Assembly (NCBI GenBank): GCA_034189035.1
Contig: JAXHVA010000120.1
Coordinates: 1-11,641, forward strand
DNA: 11,641 nt
Direction of reading: 5' to 3'
DNA from: JAUXFK01 sp034189035
Lineage (GTDB): Bacteria > Desulfobacterota > UBA8473
In this document: positions 8,549-11,641 of the stretch, one piece after another
Position numbering within the stretch: the stretch's first letter is position 1
How the letters are laid out: every line of letters starts with the position of its first letter
Notes under the pieces: model-generated
Seen by the model: the letters and a program-made list of their open reading frames with translations, nothing else
Databases searched by the model: none
What the model was told of the DNA's origin: nothing
Program-made: the position numbers and the translations under genes

Positions 8549-8562
8549 AGGCAAAATTGCCT
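8549..8562. promoter_or_regulatory. Palindrome, possible operator
   Basis: AGGCAA and TTGCCT flank two As. A partial copy (AAGGCAAAT) recurs at about 8589-8597. The palindrome lies between the candidate promoter and the hydrolase gene, so it could be a regulator binding site or a leader hairpin. Confidence 0.35.
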
Positions 8563-8599
8563 CGAAACGTAATCAATATAACATTTTCAAGGCAAATCA

Positions 8600-8614
8600 A
8601 ATTGATAATCAATT
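8600..8614. promoter_or_regulatory. Perfect 15-base palindrome, possible operator
   Basis: AATTGAT and ATCAATT flank a central A, about 75 bases upstream of the hydrolase start. Its A+T-rich form loosely recalls Fur-type or MarR-type operators, but no regulator gene is nearby and the assignment is open. Confidence 0.35.
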
Positions 8615-8670
8615 GTTCTGTGCTTCATGTTTATACAAGACATATTCGATCTTTATAAAACTCAATATGT

Positions 8671-8677
8671 AAGGAGG
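8671..8677 (+). promoter_or_regulatory. Ribosome binding site of the MBL-fold hydrolase
   Basis: AAGGAGGAG begins around 8671, about nine bases before ATG 8689, and fixes that start. Confidence 0.65.
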
Positions 8678-8688
8678 AGTTAGTAATT

Positions 8689-9435
8689 ATGAACAAGACA
8701 CGTAAAAGAACTTTACAGTTAAGCGGTATTGTTGTTGGGATCATCGTATTAATTGTCATTGGGCTCATGATTAAATTAAAATCAGAAATGAATAAGATGA
8801 CTCCGATAGAGACAATGGAATTATTTGAGGATATTACATCAGTAAAAGACTCTTATGTAAATATGTATTTAATCAAAGATAAAGAAAGCTATATAGCAAT
8901 CGATGCAGGTGATAATCGAGATGTTATTGAAGATGAACTTAAAAAAATGAAGATCAATCCGGATAAAGTCTCTGCAGTCCTTCTCACCCATACAGATTTC
9001 GACCATGTTGCAGCAATTGAGCTGTTTAAAAACGCTACTGTTTATCTGTCAAAGCAGGAAGAACAATTGATAAACGGTATTACAAAAAGATTCTTTATTA
9101 TTGGAAACAAGATTAACACTAAAGATTATCGACTATTAGAGGACGGGCAAGTTCTTAATATTGGAAATATAGTAATTCAAGGAATTTTAACGGCAGGACA
9201 CACACCTGGTTCTATGTGCTATCTGATAAATGATAAGTATTTATTTACAGGAGATGTATTGAGTTTAAAAAATGGAAAAATAGATAGATTTAATGAGTTT
9301 TTTAATATGGATACTCGAACAGCGGTCAAATCAATGGGAAAATTGACAAATATACCCAATGTTCAATATATATTTACAGGGCATTATGGATACAGTGATA
9401 ATTATATAAGTGCAGTAAGTAATTGGAAAAAATAG
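8689..9435 (+). CDS. Membrane-anchored metallo-beta-lactamase-fold hydrolase
   Basis: This is an intact 248-residue metallo-beta-lactamase-fold protein, a family that hydrolyses esters, thioesters, lactones and similar bonds with bound metal ions. A basic N-terminus is followed by one hydrophobic helix (about residues 12-28, IVVGIIVLIVIGLMI). The catalytic domain is therefore probably tethered on the outer face of the cytoplasmic membrane. Metal-binding motifs appear in order: LLTHTDFDHV (about 98-107), TAGHTPGSMCY (about 164-174), FTGD (about 182-185) and FTGHYG (about 225-230). The first motif has Asp in place of the second His of the usual HxHxDH, which may alter the metal site. The substrate cannot be predicted. 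The gene stands alone, has its own ribosome binding site and long leader, and shows none of the decay seen around it. Confidence 0.85.
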   Translation: MNKTRKRTLQLSGIVVGIIVLIVIGLMIKLKSEMNKMTPIETMELFEDITSVKDSYVNMYLIKDKESYIAIDAGDNRDVIEDELKKMKINPDKVSAVLLTHTDFDHVAAIELFKNATVYLSKQEEQLINGITKRFFIIGNKINTKDYRLLEDGQVLNIGNIVIQGILTAGHTPGSMCYLINDKYLFTGDVLSLKNGKIDRFNEFFNMDTRTAVKSMGKLTNIPNVQYIFTGHYGYSDNYISAVSNWKK

Positions 9436-9674
9436 GGTTTTAAGGTGGCCTTTGGTTCACAAAAACGACCGGCAAGTAGGCAAACTAAACGCAGAACAAA
9501 TTATGATATTGATGCATCCGTTGAAATTTAGAATTGCTTTTCCAAATACGATATCAATTGGCTTATTGAATGATTACTCGTATCAATGGTGATTCTTGTT
9601 GAGTGATTTGGGAGATATGCTCTATTGACCCTGTAAAGAAGAAATGAGAGTAAATAATTTTCAAATAAGTACTT
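9436..9674. other. Degraded stretch before the nitroreductase remnant
   Basis: Reading frames here are short and broken on both strands. The position fits the lost N-terminal half of the nitroreductase, but I cannot align any of it to that family with confidence. Confidence 0.35.
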
Positions 9675-10116
9675 ATGCGAATCTTTTTTATAATTCATTT
9701 TATTAATCCTATTGCCCGCTTTTTTATTAAGCGGCGGATAGGCGGAAAATTGATTAGAACCTTGCAGGATTTTGTAATGCCCGGAATGCATTGGTATAAG
9801 GACGGAAAAAGCAATGAGGTCCTGAGAGATTGCACCGCACTAATGCTTTTCCATAGCCCCATTTACGAACCAATGGGTGCGGAAAACTGCCTTATTTCGG
9901 CCTTTCACGCTATTGTTATGGCACAGGTTAATGATATAGGGAGATGTTTTAACGATTTAATTCTACTAGCTTGTAATCGGAACCCAGAGATAAGAAACAT
10001 ACTTTGGTCTCTCCGATTACCGTGAGGTCTATGCTAGTATCACCATGGGCTATTCGAAATATAGATTTAAAAGAATACCTCCAAGACAATTGGTCGAGGT
10101 ACGTTATATGAAATAG
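9675..10116 (+). pseudogene. Nitroreductase-family protein remnant (C-terminal half)
   Basis: This is the C-terminal half of an FMN-dependent nitroreductase, probably of the type fused to an N-terminal ferredoxin domain. Recognisable stretches are KLIRTLQDFVMPGMHWY, LRDCTALMLFHSP, MGAENCLISAFHAIV and GRCFNDLI. After a frame change near 9999-10005 come GLSDYREVYASITMGYSKY, RFKRIPPRQLVEV and the stop at 10114-10116. One extra T in the TTT at about 10002-10004 accounts for the shift. The N-terminal ferredoxin and first flavin-binding parts are not recognisable upstream. ATG 9675 is simply the first ATG of the surviving frame, not a credible natural start. It is a dead gene that was likely a redox enzyme of anaerobic metabolism. 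Confidence 0.75.
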
Positions 10117-10209
10117 ACGCTATCTTTCATATTAAATGACTTTACTTATAGGAGAAACCGAACCAGATTATTCAAAAAAATGAAATTTTTAAATCTTCAA
10201 AAATACAAA

Positions 10210-10216
10210 AGGAGGT
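10210..10216 (+). promoter_or_regulatory. Ribosome binding site deciding the membrane-protein start
   Basis: AGGAGGT precedes ATG 10222 by about five bases. This makes 10222 the start rather than the in-frame ATG at 10180, which has no such site. Confidence 0.7.
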
Positions 10217-10221
10217 CAAAT

Positions 10222-10626
10222 ATGAACACAAAGAGATTCATTATAGCAAGTCTTGTAGTGTTTTTAGGTTTTGAAATTATCGATGCAATAATCCATACTC
10301 GGATTTTAGGCAAGACATACCAAGACATGGATATCTGGAGATCGGATATGATGTCAAAAATGTGGATATTTCATCTGGGCTCTATAATATTGGCTTTCCT
10401 TTTCACATATATATTCATTAAGGGCTATGAAAACAAAGGGATTGCGGAAGGAGGTCGATATGGCTTAATCATCGGACTTTTTGCAAATATTCCTTATGGA
10501 TTTTTTTCATATGCTATGTACCCTCTTCCTTTTTCACTATGCTTACAATGGTTCATTTACGGGATGATCGAATTTATCATCTGCGGTCTTATTGCTGCTG
10601 CGATTTACAAACCAAATAAGGCATGA
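10222..10626 (+). CDS. Small four-helix membrane protein of unknown function
   Basis: This is an intact 134-residue hydrophobic protein. Four membrane segments are visible: about residues 5-22 (FIIASLVVFLGFEIIDAII), 48-68 (WIFHLGSIILAFLFTYIFI), 78-99 (GGRYGLIIGLFANIPYGFF) and 105-128 (PFSLCLQWFIYGMIEFIICG). Its short cytosol-like ends are charged. It resembles small uncharacterised membrane proteins found in many bacteria, but I cannot name a family. It is monocistronic in appearance, with a good ribosome binding site and A/T-flanked symmetry downstream. Confidence 0.75.
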   Translation: MNTKRFIIASLVVFLGFEIIDAIIHTRILGKTYQDMDIWRSDMMSKMWIFHLGSIILAFLFTYIFIKGYENKGIAEGGRYGLIIGLFANIPYGFFSYAMYPLPFSLCLQWFIYGMIEFIICGLIAAAIYKPNKA

Positions 10627-10664
10627 ACTACGGGAGATAAAGGGGATATTTTAAACCCTCTTTC

Positions 10665-10678
10665 AAAACCCCGGTTTT
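10665..10678. terminator. Weak terminator-like symmetry
   Basis: AAAACC and GGTTTT flank CC, with Ts following, 39 bases after the membrane-protein stop. The stem is short, so termination is only a suggestion. Confidence 0.3.
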
Positions 10679-10751
10679 CTTGACAGCTCACTTTGCAGGA
10701 AAAGAAAATCGTTTCATAAAATAGTTTCTCTACATTCCTGTCAGGTTTTAT

Positions 10752-11387
10752 ATGAAGATGAAACAAATCATACTATCATGCATTTTTATCCTCATTGGAT
10801 GTTCGATATACAATCAAGAAGATAGTCCCTGGAGAGCATATTAGAATGAGGATTCAGAACTTATGGGATTCAAGGAGCAAAATTGTAATATAAAAATTGA
10901 ACCCAAATACATGGGCTCCACTATCACAAAAAAAATTGATAAAATAATTGCTGTTATGAAACAAAATAATGGTACGAATGAAACGTACTATCCTACAAAA
11001 TCCCGAAAAAGGGTTGGAAGAGACATGCTCTATATTTTCGATAATAGTCCAAATTGTAAAAGTAAAGGATTTATAAGATTTAGAGATAAGAAAACCGATA
11101 AAGTCGGTATGTATAATAGCAAAGGTGAAATCGTTATACCAGCAGAGTATAATGATTTCACCAGGGTAAGAAATGGATTAGTAATAGCCTTGAAAGATGC
11201 AAAGAAATATTTTTGGGATAAAGACGAACATTCTGGCTGTAACCATTTTAGTTGGGAAGGAGTGAAAGAGCATCTTATATATAGCAATAATCAAATAATT
11301 GTTCAGAACTTTAAATATAACTGGAATTTAGACTTCTTCTCACTAAAAATCGAACCTGAACCTATTCAAGGCACAAACCGACTGTAG
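10752..11387 (+). pseudogene. WG-repeat-like lipoprotein broken by one in-frame stop
   Basis: The frame from ATG 10752 begins with a lipoprotein signal: KMK, then IILSCIFILIGC. The lipobox LIGC has Cys at codon 17 (10800-10802). It continues in frame through a TAG at 10842-10844 into the 174-codon ORF from ATG 10863. That part holds a WG-repeat-like unit (KVGMYNSKGEIVIPAEYND, then RNGLVIALK), a fold found in secreted and surface proteins thought to mediate binding. One substitution therefore separates signal and body. The protein ends at TAG 11385-11387, exactly at the edge of an IS3 end, so its natural C-terminus was probably cut off by insertion. The 174-codon part could be made only without its signal. 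Family membership rests on one visible repeat. Confidence 0.6.
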
Positions 11388-11505
11388 TGGTCAAGTAAAA
11401 ACGGACACCTTATTAAGCAGCATTTAAGGATTTTATTTTTTCATAACCCATAGGACTCAGATATCCTAGAGTCGAATGGAGTCGGTCAGCATTATATAGT
11501 AAACG
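11388..11505 (-). mobile_element. IS3-family element, right-end fragment
   Basis: The segment starts with a terminal-repeat-like TGGTCAAGTAAAAACGGACA (11388-11407), a form typical of IS3-family ends. On the - strand it reads YNADRLHSTLGYLSPMGYE and KIKSLNAA, then stop (complement of 11413-11415). This is the classic C-terminus of an IS3 OrfB transposase. Only about 30 codons remain. Similarity stops near 11505, so the rest of the element was lost by deletion. It differs from the transposase remnant at the left edge of the window. Confidence 0.85.
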
Positions 11506-11551
11506 CAATTAATATTACAATTATGAATACTTTATGGTATATCTGCCTAAA

Positions 11552-11558
11552 AGGAGGT
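11552..11558 (+). promoter_or_regulatory. Ribosome binding site of the final partial gene
   Basis: AGGAGGT lies five bases before ATG 11564 and supports a real start there. Confidence 0.65.
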
Positions 11559-11563
11559 GGAAT

Positions 11564-11641
11564 ATGCCAAAAACAATTGAAATCAAAGATGCAAAAACAG
11601 TTAAAGCCGAAATACAATATTATTTTTCCATTAATGAAAAT
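11564..11641 (+). CDS. Start of an unidentified gene running off the window
   Basis: Only the first 26 codons are present (MPKTIEIKDAKTVKAEIQYY, then FSINEN). The strong ribosome binding site and open frame support a real gene. The N-terminus could belong to a small helix-turn-helix or transposase-accessory protein, but this is a guess. The gene starts about 60 bases beyond the IS3 fragment and points the same way as most of the window. Confidence 0.5.
   Translation, partial: MPKTIEIKDAKTVKAEIQYYFSINEN

Noticed and set aside
7141..8688. CRISPR array or tRNA in the gene-poor stretches
   Set aside because: No regularly spaced repeats and no cloverleaf-forming segments with a conserved T-loop were seen.
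9528..9791. Minus-strand ORF overlapping the nitroreductase start
   Set aside because: It has no recognisable motif and overlaps the nitroreductase coding sequence.

Overview
The window reads as an accessory, decaying stretch of a moderately A+T-rich anaerobic bacterium. The anaerobic lifestyle is inferred from an oxygen-sensitive glycyl radical enzyme (GRE) system and a remnant of a ferredoxin-type nitroreductase. The sequence does not fix the lineage. Desulfobacterota, Clostridia-like organisms and anammox-type Planctomycetota would all be compatible. Fragments of two different IS3-family transposases lie at the two edges, and most genes carry frameshifts or in-frame stops.

Layout. 1-565 is a broken IS3-family transposase. 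566-1023 has no recognisable gene. 1024-7140 is a damaged GRE locus on the + strand, in this order: GRE-activating enzyme (radical SAM plus ferredoxin domain, truncated); a stray C-terminal fragment of a first GRE; a nearly full-length second GRE with two in-frame stops and four sites of frame disruption; a MoxR-type AAA+ ATPase with two frameshifts; and a von Willebrand A (VWA) protein with one frameshift near its N-terminal third. A small unknown gene follows (7394-7810). Next come about 880 bases without an intact gene, holding a likely remnant of a tyrosine recombinase on the - strand, then an intact membrane-anchored metallo-beta-lactamase-fold hydrolase (8689-9435). After that are a nitroreductase remnant, an intact small four-helix membrane protein (10222-10626), a WG-repeat-like lipoprotein broken by one stop, the 3' end of another IS3 element on the - strand, and the start of an unidentified gene that runs off the window.

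How the main genes fit together. A GRE needs its activase to install the glycyl radical. The GRE plus MoxR-ATPase combination points to the benzylsuccinate/alkylsuccinate (X-succinate) synthase branch, whose operons carry an associated AAA+ protein. MoxR and VWA proteins usually work as a pair in maturing or remodelling a metalloenzyme. No small iron-sulfur subunit gene of the BssB/BssC kind is visible. The substrate cannot be read from sequence. As written, the operon could make neither activase nor GRE. Substitutions at key activase residues, together with an activase/GRE deletion junction, argue for real gene decay, although homopolymer sequencing errors could explain some of the frameshifts.
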